36,000 bases of DNA, taken from positions 306,501 to 342,500 of the forward strand of contig JACVTC010000111.1 in NCBI GenBank assembly GCA_016946835.1. Direction: 5' to 3'. Position numbers and translations under genes: made by a program. Of the stretch, positions 10,724 through 28,364 are shown one piece after another; positions within the stretch are counted from its first letter, which is position 1, and every line of letters starts with the position of its first letter. The notes beneath the pieces were generated by a model, which saw only the letters and a list, made by a program, of their open reading frames with translations, made no database searches and was not told the DNA's origin. The stretch comes from Neocallimastix lanati (nom. inval.) (taxonomy: Eukaryota > Neocallimastigomycota > Neocallimastigomycetes > Neocallimastigales > Neocallimastigaceae).

Positions 10724-10912
10724 TGCGATCTATTTTAATTAAAAATTTTATTTTTTATTTTAATATTAATATATTTAATATATTTAATATTAGTTTATTT
10801 ATAAAATAAATATTCATTCATATAGATTGAACAAAAATATTATATAAAATATATAATTTTATATATATATATATATATATTTTAATTTCTATAATTTTTT
10901 TTTCTAAATTAT
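10027..10912. other. Non-coding AT-rich stretch downstream of GH64 copy B
   Basis: This holds the 3' flank of the gene, a 118-bp-offset tandem duplication (10421-10629), a T34 run at 10688-10721 and a (TA)n near 10860-10880. No gene seen. Confidence 0.75.
10421..10629 (+). repeat. Tandem duplication, about 91-bp copies offset by 118 bp
   Basis: Copies at about 10421-10511 and 10539-10629 both begin TACATATAAATATATTTGAT, share ATAATCCTCYAAACTTTAAA and end in TTTGATTAATTATAATTA, with few substitutions. An A-rich linker separates them. Confidence 0.85.
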
Positions 10913-11480
10913 TTACTTTTCATTAGATTCAACAGCAGAATCTTCATCATTTTCATAATCAGTAACTTCGCCAACTTCAATTTCATTATCACTTATTATT
11001 ATCAGCATTATTGAATCCGATTAACTTCTTCTTTAATAAAATGTTTCTTCACCATGAGTATTATTATAATTTTACTATAATAATACTCAAGGTGAAAGTA
11101 TTTATTATTATTAAAATAAGGTTTTAAGTGAAAGATCTCCAGCACTCATACCAACATAGACAGGTGTATTCACCTCCAGTTGGAACAACGAATTTTTTTT
11201 TTTTTTTTTTCATTTCGGTATGGTAGTAGGATAAACCATGTTGATCGATTGTGAGAGTAACAGTTTTTTTTTTTTTTTTTTTTTTCCTGGTTTTAAGTTG
11301 ATCACCTTTTATTACCATCAACAAACCACACGTATTCCTCCACCAGAGGATGCTCTAATAATGAAAACAAAGAGCGACATTCGGCATTCTTTAGCAATCA
11401 GTTTCTTCCTTCCCAACTGGGTAGCTAAGGGACTTGAAACAAGATCACAACTAAAAGCTAATAAAATATTTTGAATTCTC
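10913..11480 (-). pseudogene. GH3 beta-glucosidase C-terminal (Fn3-like) relic
   Basis: Read on the minus strand across three frames, the island gives pieces in the order expected for the C-terminal Fn3-like domain of GH3 enzymes: KVINLKPG, then TVTLTIDQHGLSYYHTE, FVVPTGGEY and VYVGMSAGDLSLKT. This fits the family pattern of an LKPGE-TVT strand followed by a Y.VYVG.S..DL.L strand. Farther downstream an acidic tail, DNEIEVGEVTDYENDEDSA, runs to a TAA at 10913-10915. Frames shift between the pieces, and pure A tracts (T in the given strand, near 11191-11210 and 11264-11285) interrupt it as Lys runs. The catalytic domains are absent upstream. Part of the tail region is occupied by a hairpin (11048-11096). 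The GH3 call is from motif memory; the acidic tail may belong to something else. A plus-strand frame near 11335-11474 is probably a shadow. Confidence 0.55.
11048..11096. repeat. Imperfect hairpin, 21-bp arms
   Basis: TTCACCATGAGTATTATTAT (from 11048) pairs with the reverse strand of 11076-11096 with one mismatch around a 7-nt loop (ATTTTAC). It sits within the GH3 relic and may be a foldback insertion. Confidence 0.75.
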
Positions 11481-11484
11481 ATTT

Positions 11485-11551
<67 letters not shown>

Positions 11552-11811
11552 GATATATATATATTTATATTTTTACTTGTCGATTTTGTTTTTTTTTTTT
11601 TTTTCTTAAATTTTTTATTATTATTATGATTATCTTTTATACTGTTCAACAGTAAAAAAAAAAAAAAAAATTATTTTTATATATATAATAATTTATAGTA
11701 TATTATAAATTTTTTATTAAAAAGAAAAAAAAAGAAAATAAAGAGAAAAAAAAATGTTTAAAAAAACTATATTTATTTATTTATTTATTTATTTTAAATA
11801 ATTCTTTTAAA

Positions 11812-11863
<52 letters not shown>

Positions 11864-12068
11864 TGAAACCACTCATTATAACTTTATTTAATATAAATAT
11901 AATTTATTTTTTTTTTTATTTTTTTTTTTTTTTTAAAATAACAAAAAATATTTTAATATTTTAATTATTTGAATATTTTGTTTTCCTTCAAAGCGTAATC
12001 CATTATCTTTCTAGTAGATAATAAATTTAATTATTATTAATTTAATAGTTTTATTCCTTGTTATTAAA

Positions 12069-12110
<42 letters not shown>

Positions 12111-12111
12111 T

Positions 12112-12151
<40 letters not shown>

Positions 12152-12445
12152 ATAGAAAAAAAAATAATAATAAAAATAAAAATAATAATAATAATTTATA
12201 ATTCACTAATAAAATTAATAGTTTTTTTTTAAGAGTCAAATTTTTATGAAACAACCATAAAATCTTTTTCCTTAAAAAAAATGAAAATATAAAAACTTTA
12301 ATTGTTAATATTATAAATAGTTTTGTTAGTTTCATTTATTATCATCTTAAATAATTAATAAATACAATTATATGAAATATAGACATAAAGAATAATATTT
12401 ATATTAAATAAAGTTTTTAACTTTAATGAAATTGATTTCTTTATA

Positions 12446-12479
<34 letters not shown>

Positions 12480-12655
12480 TTTTTCAAGTTTATTATTTAC
12501 AAAAAAATTTAAAATTTATTTTTATTTTTTAAAAAAAAAAAAAAAATAAAAATAAAATAAAATAAAATAAAATAAATAAATAAATAGATAGATAGATTTT
12601 AAAATAATTTTTAATATTTTATCTTTAATAATTATTTTATCTTTAATAATTTTAT
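11481..12655. other. Non-coding stretch of simple repeats and A/T tracts
   Basis: This holds (TTTA)n at about 11484-11551, a T run near 11588-11604, an A46 run at 11814-11859, T runs around 11907-11934, a T run of about 38 at 12071-12108 passing into (TTTA)n to about 12150, (TA)n at 12443-12462 and an (AAAAT)n/(AAAT)n tail near 12545-12595. It is the 3' flank of the ankyrin gene. No gene seen. Confidence 0.75.
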
Positions 12656-15600
12656 TTATTTATTAGTTCCGTAACAATTTTCCATAAAATAATTCATTAT
12701 ATATTCAGTTCTTTTGAGACATTCACCTTGTTCAATTAAATATTTTATTAAATGAAAATTTTTACCTTCAAAGGCATTAAATAATGGTACTTTACCAAAA
12801 TTATTCATTTTATTTACATCTGCTCCTTGCTCAATTAAATATTTTACTATAGCTTTACTTCCTGTTCTGCAGGCAAAAAATAATGGGGTATCACCATCAT
12901 GATTTTCCTTATTTATATCTGCTCCTTGCTCAATTAAATCTTTTACTATAGCTTTACTTCCTGTTCTGCAGGCAAAAAATAATGGGGTATCACCATCATG
13001 GTTTTCCTTATTTATATCTGCTCCTTGCTCAATTAAATATTTTACTATAGCTTTACTTCCTGTTCTGCAGGCAAAAAATAATGGGGTATCACCATCATGG
13101 TTTTCCTTATTTATATCTGCTCCTTGCTCAATTAAATCTTTTACTATAGCTTTACTTCCTCTTCTGCATGCATAAAATAATGGGGTATCACCATTATTGT
13201 TTTCCTTATTTATATCAGCTCCATTTTCAATGAAATAATTTACTATAGCTTTACTTCCTGTTCTGCAGGCATAAAATAATGAGGTATCACCGTTATTGTC
13301 TACCTTATTTATATCTGCTCCATAGTTAACTAAATATTTTATTAGAGTTTCATTTCCTTTTTTACAGGCATAAAATAATGGAGTATCACCATGATTGTCT
13401 TCCTTATTTATATCTGCTCCATGTTCAATTAAATATTTTATTAGAGTTTCATTTCCTTTTTTGCAGGCATAAAATAATGGAGTATCACCATGATTGTCTT
13501 CCTTATTTATATCTGCTCCATGTTCAATTAAATATTTTATTATAGTATCATTTCCTTTTATGCAGGGATGAAAAATATATGGTGTATCATCGCTATTGTC
13601 TACCTTATTCATATCTACTTCATATTTAATTAAATATTTTACTAGAAATTCATTTCCTTTTCTGCAGACATAAAATAATGGCGTATCACCATGATTGTCT
13701 TGCTTATTCATATCTGCTCCAAGCTCAATTAAATATTTTACTATAGTTTCATTTCCATGTAGACATGCATAAAATAATGGGGTTTTCCCTTCATGGTCTT
13801 TTTTATTTATATCTGCTCCATGTTCCAATAAATACTTTACGGTAGTTTCATTTCCTCTGATACATTCATAATGTAACAGGGTTTTCCCACTATTGTCATC
13901 TATATTCATATCTGCTCCATGTTCAATTAAATATTTTATTATAGTTTCATTTCTATTATTCCAGGCAATAAATAATGGGGTTTTCCCTTCATGGTCTTTT
14001 TTATTTATATCTGCTCCATGTTCCAATAAATACTTTACGGTAGTTTCATTTCCGCTGATACATTCATAATGTAACAGGGTTTTCCCACTACTGTCATCTA
14101 TATTCATATCTGCTCCATGCTCAATTAAATAATTGATTATATTTTCATTTCTATTATTCCAGGCAATAAATAATGGTGGTTTCCCTTCCTGATCTTTTTT
14201 ATTTATATCTGCTCCATGTTCAATTAAATATTTTACTATAGCCTCATTTTCATGTTGACATGCATAAAATAATGGGGTTTTCCCTTCATAGTCTTTTGTA
14301 TTTATATCTACTCCATGTTCAAATAAATACTTTACGGTAGTTTCATTTCCGCTGATACATTCATAATGTAACAGTATTTTCCTACAACGGTCATCTATAT
14401 TCATATCTGCTCCAAGCTCAATTAAATAATTGATTATATTTTCACTTCTATTATTCCAGGTAATAAATAATGGGGTTTTCCCATAATGATCTTTTTCATT
14501 TATATCTGCTCCATGTTCAATTAAATATTTTACTATAGCTTTATTTCCATGTTTACATGCATAAAATAATGGGGTTTTCCCTTCATGATCTTCTTCATTC
14601 ATATCTGCTCCATGTTCAAATAAATATTTTACTGTAGCTTCATTTCCTTCTGTACAAGCATAAAATAATGGGGTTTTCCCTTCATGGTCTTTTTTATTTA
14701 TATCTGCTCCATGTTCAAATAAATGCTTTACCGTAGTTTCATTTCCGCTGACATAATGTAACAGTGTTCTCCCACTACTGTCATCTATACTCATATCTGC
14801 TCCGAGCCCAATTAAACATTCAATAATAGTTATATTTCCATTGACACATGCATAAAATAATGGTGTCTTCCCTTCACGGTCTTTTTTATTTATATCTGCT
14901 CCAAGCTCAATTAAATAATTTACTACGGTTTCATTTCCATCTCTACATGCATAAAATAATGGTGTTTTCCCAGTAAAGTCTTTCTCTTCTATATCTACTC
15001 CTTGTTCAATTAAATATTTTATCACACTTTTATTTTTTTCATTATTTTCATTTTCCTTTTTTTTTTTATTATTTTCTTTACATGCATAAAATAAAAGTGT
15101 TTTGCCACTATTGTCCCTTTTAGTTATAGCTGCTCCTTGTTCAATTAAATACTTTACTAGTTTTATATTTCCATTTTCACATGCAAAAAACAATGAGGTT
15201 TGACCTTTATTGTTGATTTTATTTATAGAGGCCCCATGTTTAATTAAAAATTTTACAATATGTTCCCTTCCAATGGCACAGGCACAATTTAAACAATCCC
15301 TTAAACTTTTTTTTCTAATTCTATTGCCATATAATAAATGAAGAGATTTTGCCATATTATATTTTTTATTAGAAATTAGTTTATTTAAATCCGTAGGAGA
15401 AATCCATTTTTTATTTTTATATTGAAAGAGTAACCATTTTACAAAGTCATCATCATAAATTTTAAAATTCTCAAAAATAATACCTGATGTTTCATAATCT
15501 TTTATTAATTTTCTAATCAAAAAAGAAGGTATATATAAACAATCATTAAAATTTTTTATGATAAATTTTAATCTTTTAGGAGTAAGTAATTCTTTTTTAT

Positions 15601-15831
15601 AAAATTTTACCATAATATCTTTTCTATTATAATATTTAAAATCATGGATTAAATTATTTACTTTTTCAATATTATTGTCATCAATGGCTTTCATAAATAA
15701 TTTCATTTGAATTATTTCATCTCTTGTTATCGGTCTATTATATAAATCATTTCTTATTCTTCTTTTATTTATCCAAGAATTGCTTCTTCTTTTTCGTTTA
15801 TGAGAAATTAAATTTTGAGGATATTCTTCCA

Positions 15832-15832
<1 letters not shown>
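12656..15832 (-). CDS. Large ankyrin-repeat protein, 1058 aa
   Basis: One uninterrupted frame. The first 180 or so residues form a unique region that starts with a basic cluster (HKRKRRSNSWINKRRIR, residues about 11-27; a possible nuclear signal) and has an Ile/Lys-rich helical character (FLIRKLIKDYE, DDDFVKWLLFQYKNKKW). Then come about 26 ankyrin repeats of mostly 33 aa, with the consensus DTPLFYAC..GNE.IVKYLIEHGADIN. Repeat 3 carries a Lys/Glu/Asn insertion (NNKKKKENENNEKNKS). Repeat 6 is two residues short. Several repeats deviate (LFIAWNNRNENIINYL, LHYECISGNETTVKYL). The C-terminus (RTEYIMNYFMENCYGTNK) caps the solenoid. No enzymatic domain, signal peptide or TM segment is visible. Ankyrin arrays bind proteins, so a scaffold or adaptor role is inferred; partner and location are unknown. 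The stretch before the ATG is poly-A/T, so the start is the first Met of an open frame. Confidence 0.85.
12831..13226 (-). repeat. Near-identical 99-bp ankyrin-coding tandem repeats
   Basis: Units start at exactly 12831, 12930, 13029 and 13128. The units at 12831 and 13029 differ at one base. Units alternate between KYLIEQGAD and KDLIEQGAD, so the true repeat is a 198-bp pair. This shows recent duplication at the 3' end of the gene. Confidence 0.9.
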
Positions 15833-15863
<31 letters not shown>

Positions 15864-16525
15864 CAATTTTAAGAATTAAATATAAAAAAATAATAGTAAT
15901 AAAAAAATAATAATAATAATAAAATAATATAATTTAAAATAATATAAAATAATATAAAAATTTTTGAAATTATATCTGAATTGAAATCTCAATTTCAGTT
16001 ATTTACATAATTAAAAATGTTATTTATTTAATTATAAATAATATATATTTAAATAATTAATAATTAATATAAATTCTTATTTTAATATTTTAGAAGAATT
16101 TATCTTAGTAAAGCCCTAATAATTTTTAGAATATTAGTAAATAAAATTTATATTATAAATTCCTTTTTTTAATATTTTAAAAAGAATTTATCTTAGGAAA
16201 GCCCTAATAATTCTGAGAATATTAATAAATAAAATTTATATTAATAAATTAATTTCAAATTGATATAAAACAAATAGGTAGTTAACATATTTTATATAAT
16301 AATTATTTTATTTTATTTTATTTTATTTCAATATGTATTATAATTATAATAATTATAATACTTTAATTCATATAAAATTTATATAGTTCTATATATTAGA
16401 ATATATTATTAATATATTTCCTATTTCTAAAAAGATATATTTAATTATTTATATTAGAAATGGAAGACTCTTCTCTGTAAATTTTAGGAATTTGAATTAT
16501 TATTTTAATTTTAATACGAATATTG

Positions 16526-16556
<31 letters not shown>

Positions 16557-16862
16557 CAACTTATAAATTATTGCACAAAAAAGTCCCTTATATCACATAT
16601 GATGTTATGACTATTTATTCATATTATGTTTATATATATGTTTTTTACAGTCAATATTAACTACTATTTTTTTAATTATTAAAATTAATTAATACAATTA
16701 CAAATTAAATTTATTTATATTATATTATTTTTTTTAAGCATATCTAGATAGCATAATTACTATATTGACATCATCGACCTAGTAAATTTTTTTTTTTTTT
16801 TATTTTTTTTTTTAATAAAACATATTATTTTATTTAAAATTAAAGCATAAATTATATTAAAA
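15833..16862. other. Non-coding AT-rich stretch upstream of the ankyrin gene
   Basis: This holds T/A runs just before the ATG (15833-15862), an 88-bp tandem duplication (16082-16250), (TTTTA)n near 16307-16328, an A26 run near 16531-16556 and T runs around 16785-16813. No gene seen. Confidence 0.75.
16082..16250 (+). repeat. 88-bp tandem duplication
   Basis: The word AAAGCCCTAATAATT starts at 16110 and again at 16198. The flanks GAATTTATCTTAG and AATAAAATTTATATTA are also shared, giving two copies of about 80 bp offset by 88 bp with a few substitutions. Confidence 0.85.
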
Positions 16863-17013
16863 TTATAACAAATGCCTAATAATTGTTAGCAAACTAGGTT
16901 CCATCCTGGTAGTTAGTTCGTAGGCTAACATACATAACATAAGGCTTCTGTATGGAAGTGTGTTGACTAACCTCAATATTCTCCTGTAAAAAGGCGGTTC
17001 ACACACACAGGAA
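16863..17013 (-). pseudogene. Short coding-like relic, possibly retroelement-derived
   Basis: This GC-richer island is open on the minus strand for about 48 codons (CVCEPPFYRRILRLVN, then TLPYRSLMLCMLAYELTTR and EPSLLTIIRHLL) and closes with a stop at about 16863-16865. The segment PYRSL..CMLAYELTTR weakly recalls the PYR..VG.L.YL...TRPDI motif after the RT domain of Ty1/copia elements, but the invariant Gly and the RPD are absent. Upstream it dissolves into T-rich simple sequence. It could equally be another dead gene. Confidence 0.3.
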
Positions 17014-17953
17014 ATAAAATAAAATAAAATAAGATAAAAAAAAATAAAAAAAAAAAATAAAATAAAATAAAATAAAAAAAAAAAAACTATCAAAAATGTT
17101 AAGAATAATATGAAATTTTTAAAATTCATATATGTATCGAAGCATCTTGAAATATAAACAATAATAACAAGTACAATACATTAATAAAAGAAGCATTTTT
17201 AATTTTTTGAAAGAATTAAAAGTGCTAGTTAATTCTTTATTATAAAATATATATATATTATATATATTAATATAAACGTTGAACATAATTATAAACCATA
17301 AATTCATAGTTCTTAACAATTTAAAACTCTCAACTATTAAAATTCCCATAATATAAAAGGAGTAATTTTAAAAGAGAAAAATACGTTCAATTATATATAG
17401 AATAAATAATGAAGAAACATATGAATAGCATCATTATTAATAATAATTAAGATTTTTATTTTTCTATGGAATAAAAATAATAATAAAATAAAATAAAATA
17501 AAATAAAATAAAAACAAAATAATAAAAAAATAAAATAAAATAAAATATAAGTTTGATGGACTTATAACATTCATTATTAATAATAATTAAAATTTTTTAT
17601 TTGCATAATATGGAATAAAAATTAAATAAAAAAATAAAAAAAAAATTTTTTTTTTTCTTTAGTCTATCTTTTTTTTTTTAATGAATATATATATATATTT
17701 ATATAATATTCTTTTTTAAAAAAATTTTTTTGAGTTTCATACAAATATTTTTTTTTTATTTATTTAAACAAAACATTAATTTTTTATTATTACTATTATT
17801 ATTATTATTATTATTAATTATATATATATATATATTAAAATATTCTATTTTATTTTATTTATAAAGATATAAAGATAAAGAAATATATATACTATACTTA
17901 TATATATATATATATTGTTATTGATATATTATTTATAATTGAAATGGGTTTTC

Positions 17954-18007
<54 letters not shown>

Positions 18008-18442
18008 AAAAAATAGTTTAAATCCATGTACCCATCATTATCAACTTTTTTTTTTTTTTTTTTTAATTATAATAATAGGCAGATAACAAAAATAGAGAAA
18101 AAAAAAATTTAAAAAAATAATATAAAAAAAATTAATATAAAAAATGACAAAAAATAAAAAAATGAAATAATAAAAAACAATAAAATAATAAAAAAAAATA
18201 AAATAAAATAAAAAATAATAAAATAAAAAATAATAAAATAACAATTAATAACAGTTAATAAAAATAATAATAAATAATAAATAATAAAAAATAAATTATA
18301 AATAAAAATTAATAAAATTAAAAATTAAATCTATCCATCTATTCTAAAAATTCATTGGTAATTTAATAAAACTTTTTAATTAAGATAATAACTTTTAATT
18401 TTTTATTTTATTTTTTGATATTATAGTTTTTAAAATCATTAA

Positions 18443-18478
<36 letters not shown>

Positions 18479-18943
18479 CATTGATAAGGAATAATGATAT
18501 GTAATTCATTTTCCATTTATTAAAAAATTAAAAAAAAAATAATAATAATAAAAAAATAAAAAATAATAAAAAAAAAAATAATAAAAATAATAAAAAAATA
18601 AAAAATAATAAAAAAATAAAAAATAATAAAAAAATAAAAAATAATAAAAAAATAAAAAATAATAAAAAAATAAAAAATAATAAAAAAATAAAAAATAATA
18701 AAAAAATAAAAAATAATAAAAAAATAAAAAATAATAAAAAAATAAAAAATAATAAAAAATAATAAAAAATAATAAAAAAATAATAAAAAAATAAAAAATA
18801 ATAAAAAATAATAAAAAATAATAAAAAAATAAAAAATAAAATAAAATATAATAATATAATAAAAAAAAAAAAAAATGATTATCTCTTATTTTTTTTTTTT
18901 TTTTTATTTTACTTTTTAATTTTTTTTTTCTAAATGATTAAAT
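17014..18943. other. Non-coding stretch of repeats and long homopolymers
   Basis: This holds (AAAAT)n around 17015-17085, a diverged repeat pair (CATTATTAATAATAATTAA at about 17431 and 17569), (ATT)n near 17796-17814, an A50 run at 17955-18004, a T run at 18045-18064, a T34 run at 18445-18478, an 18-bp minisatellite (about 18530-18840), and T runs before the stop codon of the next gene. Frames here are translations of T/A runs. No gene seen. Confidence 0.75.
18530..18840 (+). repeat. 18-bp A/T minisatellite
   Basis: The core unit is AAT-AAAAAAAT-AAAAAAT (18 nt) and repeats regularly from about 18583 to 18760, with degenerate units on both sides. It lies just downstream of the membrane-protein gene. 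Confidence 0.85.
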
Positions 18944-24459
<5,516 letters not shown>

Positions 24460-24525
24460 TTTTTTTTTTTTTCTATTGAATATTGTATATAAAATAAAAG
24501 ATATATATAAAAATATAAATATAAA

Positions 24526-24562
24526 TAGATAGATAGATAGATAGATAATGTTTTATCTATCT
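24526..24562. repeat. (GATA)n with facing TATC, upstream of the membrane-protein gene
   Basis: About five GATA units (24526-24547) are followed after a short gap by TATCTATC, so the block can fold back. GATA words can bind GATA-type factors, but here they may just be a microsatellite. Confidence 0.5.
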
Positions 24563-24893
24563 TTATACTTTTATCTTAGTGGATAGAGAAAAATAAAAGG
24601 TGTACCACAATAACTTTTATAAAAAAAATAAAAAATAAAAAATAATAATAATAAATATTGTTATTTTTATCCGTGAAAGTATATCACTTTTTTTTACTTT
24701 TGTTTTTTACTTTCTTTCTTTCTTAAAATACTTTTGAAATAACTATTTTTTTTTTTTTTTTATGATAAAAATAATAAAAAATTGATAAAACTTAAAAAAA
24801 AAAAAAAACTGAATTAATATTTTCAATTATCTAAAATTTGTATTTTTACTTATATATAAATATTTCTACATATATTCCTTTTAATTGTAATAC

Positions 24894-24935
<42 letters not shown>

Positions 24936-25028
24936 AAAAAATAATAAAAGTAAAAAATAGATAAAAAAAAAATTATAAATATATATATATATATGTTCAA
25001 ATAAATTTTTTAATACTTTTATAAAAGC

Positions 25029-25066
<38 letters not shown>

Positions 25067-25989
25067 AAAAAATATTTTTTATTATTGAAATCTTTATATT
25101 ATTAAAATTTAATTATTAAAAGTAGCTTAAGTTATTACTGGTTAAGTATAAATATCAAAGTTTATATATTATTCAATGAATTCATTGAAAAATTGTATCG
25201 ATTCTATTTTTTTTTTTTTTTTTTATGAATTCCTTTAATCTATTCTTCAATTTCCATAATAAATTTAAAAATAAATTATAATTTATTTAAAATACTTTTT
25301 TTCTTTTTTATCCTTTTGTAATTGGTGTAATCTATTATTTTATAGTTGAAATTTTATAATTTTTTTTTAAAAAAAAGTACTGTTTTAACAAAAAAGTATC
25401 AAAAAAGATAGTTTTTTTTTTTTTAATTATCTTTATATAAATAAAAATTATTAATACTAAATTATGAGGTTATAATAAACAATTTCTTAAATTAATAATA
25501 TATACATATATATTATTTAAATAAATATTATATATATATAAAGAAAAAAAATATATGAATATTTTTAAATTGAAAAAGAAAAAAAAAAAAAAAAAACTTT
25601 TTTTTTTTACTTTATAATAGCTTTAAATTTTTTTTCTTTAATTTTTACTTTTCTTTTTTCTAATAAAAAAGAAAATATATTTTGTTTTTTTTTATTAATT
25701 ATTACTATTTTTCTTTTTGTAAAAGAAACATATTTTAAAGTTATGTAATATATATATGTACTTTAATAATACAACTAAAATTTCAAAATTCTAATTCTTT
25801 TTTTTTTTTTTTTTTTCATTATTAATTTATTATCATTATCTAGTTTTTTTCTCTTTTAAAAAAAAAATAATAATAGTAAATTTTGATAGTAAATTAAGAT
25901 TTATTTATTTATTTATTTATGATATAAGTATTATATCAAGATGACATCTTCTATTATTTAAAAAAAAATAAATGTAAAATCTTTACAAT

Positions 25990-26048
<59 letters not shown>

Positions 26049-28020
26049 ACAAAAATTAAAACAAATAAAATAAAATAAAATAAAATAAAAAGCTTAAATT
26101 TAAATTTGATTATTATTTGGTAATAAATAAATAAATAAATTAATTAATTAATTAATAAATTGATGAATGATAAAATAAATAATATAATATCATCATCATC
26201 ATCATCATCACCAATACTTTTTTTTTTTTTATTAAATTAAGTAAAAATAAGTAAAAATAAAAATAAATTTTAAAATAATAAATAATAAATAATAAATAAA
26301 ATCAATTAATATTAATTCAAAATCAATTAACTTTATTGCATAATCAATTAAATATATTTTAAATTTTTATATTGTTCAAATATCAAATAATATATAATGA
26401 AAATAATAATTAGTATTTTTTTTATTTTATTTTTATTTTATTTTTTTTTTTTATTTTATTTTATTCTTTATTTTTTTATTTTTTGAAATGTCATAAAAAA
26501 TTTTTTTTAATAAAACTTTTTAATTTCAATTATTGATATATATTAAGTAATATATGGTTGTATATATTATCAATGTACTAATAATTGATTTAATTATCTC
26601 GTTAATTAAATAATATATGTATGTTTTTATTAACATTTATTACTTTGTATTGTATTAATTGAACGGAATTAAATGATCAATATAATATCAATATAATATC
26701 AACATGAATCTATTTAATTTGGTCATTTAATTAATATAATTTAATTTAAATTTTTTTTTTTTAATTTTATGACAAATTTTTTTTATGATTTTTATTCCAT
26801 TTTTTTATATATTTTTTTTTTATTTTTATTTTTTATTGGAACTGAGCACTTTTAATTATTAATATTGAATGAAATGTAATTTACATATATTATATATATT
26901 TATTCAATATAAAATCATTCCATTTATATAATTAATTTTTCAATAAATAAATGAATACATTAATAAATAAATAAATAAATAAATAAAAATAATCATAATT
27001 AATTTTATATTATTTTGAAGACTTTCATTTCAACTGTTATTCTTCTGTTCTTTAGGATGTCTTTATATTTAGATCAATAGAGGAGTATACCAGTCTAAGT
27101 AGAAGTCTCTATTTTAGATTCTTATTAATATTATTATTATTATTATTATTATATCAGTATTATTAGTAAAATTTACACATGATATTAATATATTAATAAT
27201 ATATTAATATCATTAATAATAATCGTAATAGTAGTATTATTTAGTTAGTTAGTTAGTTAGTTTTTTGGGTTTTTTTTTTTTGTTTGTTTGTTTTTTTTTA
27301 TGCAAAAATATTCCATTTTTTTATTATATATATATATTATATATATAATAAAAAAGGTTATAAAAAAAAATAAATAAATAAATAATACATTAATCCAATC
27401 TAATAAATCAAAAAATTATGAATGCTGTCTCTTCTTAATGATGATTAGCTTATTATTGACTTTATTCTCTTTGCTATAACAAGAGTGTTGTGGATTGAAA
27501 GAACGAAATAATAAAAATAAAATAAAAATTTTTATATCTAAAGATATACAAAAATCTAATGTTTTTTATAATAACTCAATATAGACTTAATTCTACAGTT
27601 CTACAGTATATATAAAGATATAGATATGAAGGTAAATAGATTATGAAGGTATATATAAATATATTTATATATATATGAAGGTATATATATATAGATATTT
27701 ATATATGAAGGTATATATATATAGATATTTATAAATAGATATGAAAGTATATATATATATATAGATATAAAGATATATATGTTATATATGTTAAGTTGTT
27801 TATCTCACTTAACACTTAATGTATAATTTTATATATCTTTATCATTCTCTTGAATTAAATAAATTTAGCTCTTATTCCATAATATATTGTTATATAGTTA
27901 CTCTTTATAGTATTTATTATGTATCACTTAATTCAATCAATTTATACATTCTACAATGATTAATAGATACTCTTTTTGGTATTCATTACTCTTTATTTAT
28001 TTTATATAGTATTATTTATT
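24563..28020. other. Gene-free AT-rich stretch, left part of the desert
   Basis: This holds (ATT)n at 24898-24931, an A35 run at 25030-25064, T runs near 25208-25224 and 25799-25816, an A49 run at 25995-26043, (AAAT)n near 26119-26160, (ATC)n at 26188-26210, (AAAT)n near 26963-26987, (TTAG)n at 27240-27260, an AT palindrome near 27314-27355, and AAGGTATATATATATAGATA-type units around 27630-27770. A less repetitive patch at about 27030-27120 has no good frame and no tRNA features. No gene seen. Confidence 0.7.
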
Positions 28021-28052
28021 ATTTTTAATAAAATAATCCATTTATTATTTAA

Positions 28053-28364
28053 AATAAATACTCTTTTTTTATTATTTATTATGTATTATTAATAAATACT
28101 CTTTTTATTATTTATTATTTATTAATAAATACTCTTTTTTTTATTTATTATTTATTAATAAATACTCTTTTTATTATTTATTATTTATTAATAAATACTC
28201 TTATTTTTATTATTTATTATTTATTAATAAATACTCTTTTTATTATTTATTATTTATTAATAAATACTCTTTTTATTATTTATTATTTATTAATAAATAC
28301 TCTTTTTATTATTTATTATTTATTATTTATTAATAAATACTCTTTTTATTATTTATTATTTATT
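28053..28364 (+). repeat. 33-bp minisatellite
   Basis: The word AATAAATACTC starts at 28053, 28091, 28124, 28157, 28190, 28226, 28259, 28292 and 28332, so the usual period is 33 bp with heptamer-sized variation. Each unit is AATAAATACTCTTTTT plus ATTATTT repeats. The same word occurs in reverse orientation near 29549, 30220, 30261 and 32189. Confidence 0.9.

Noticed and set aside
11238-11474. Plus-strand frame over the GH3 relic (with PPPEDALIMKTKSDIRHSL)
   Set aside because: It contains a Phe run from a T tract, and the opposite strand gives the recognisable GH3 motifs; treated as a shadow.
17119-17349. 76-codon minus-strand frame
   Set aside because: Ile/Tyr/Leu-rich, contains (TA)n translation, no recognisable domain.
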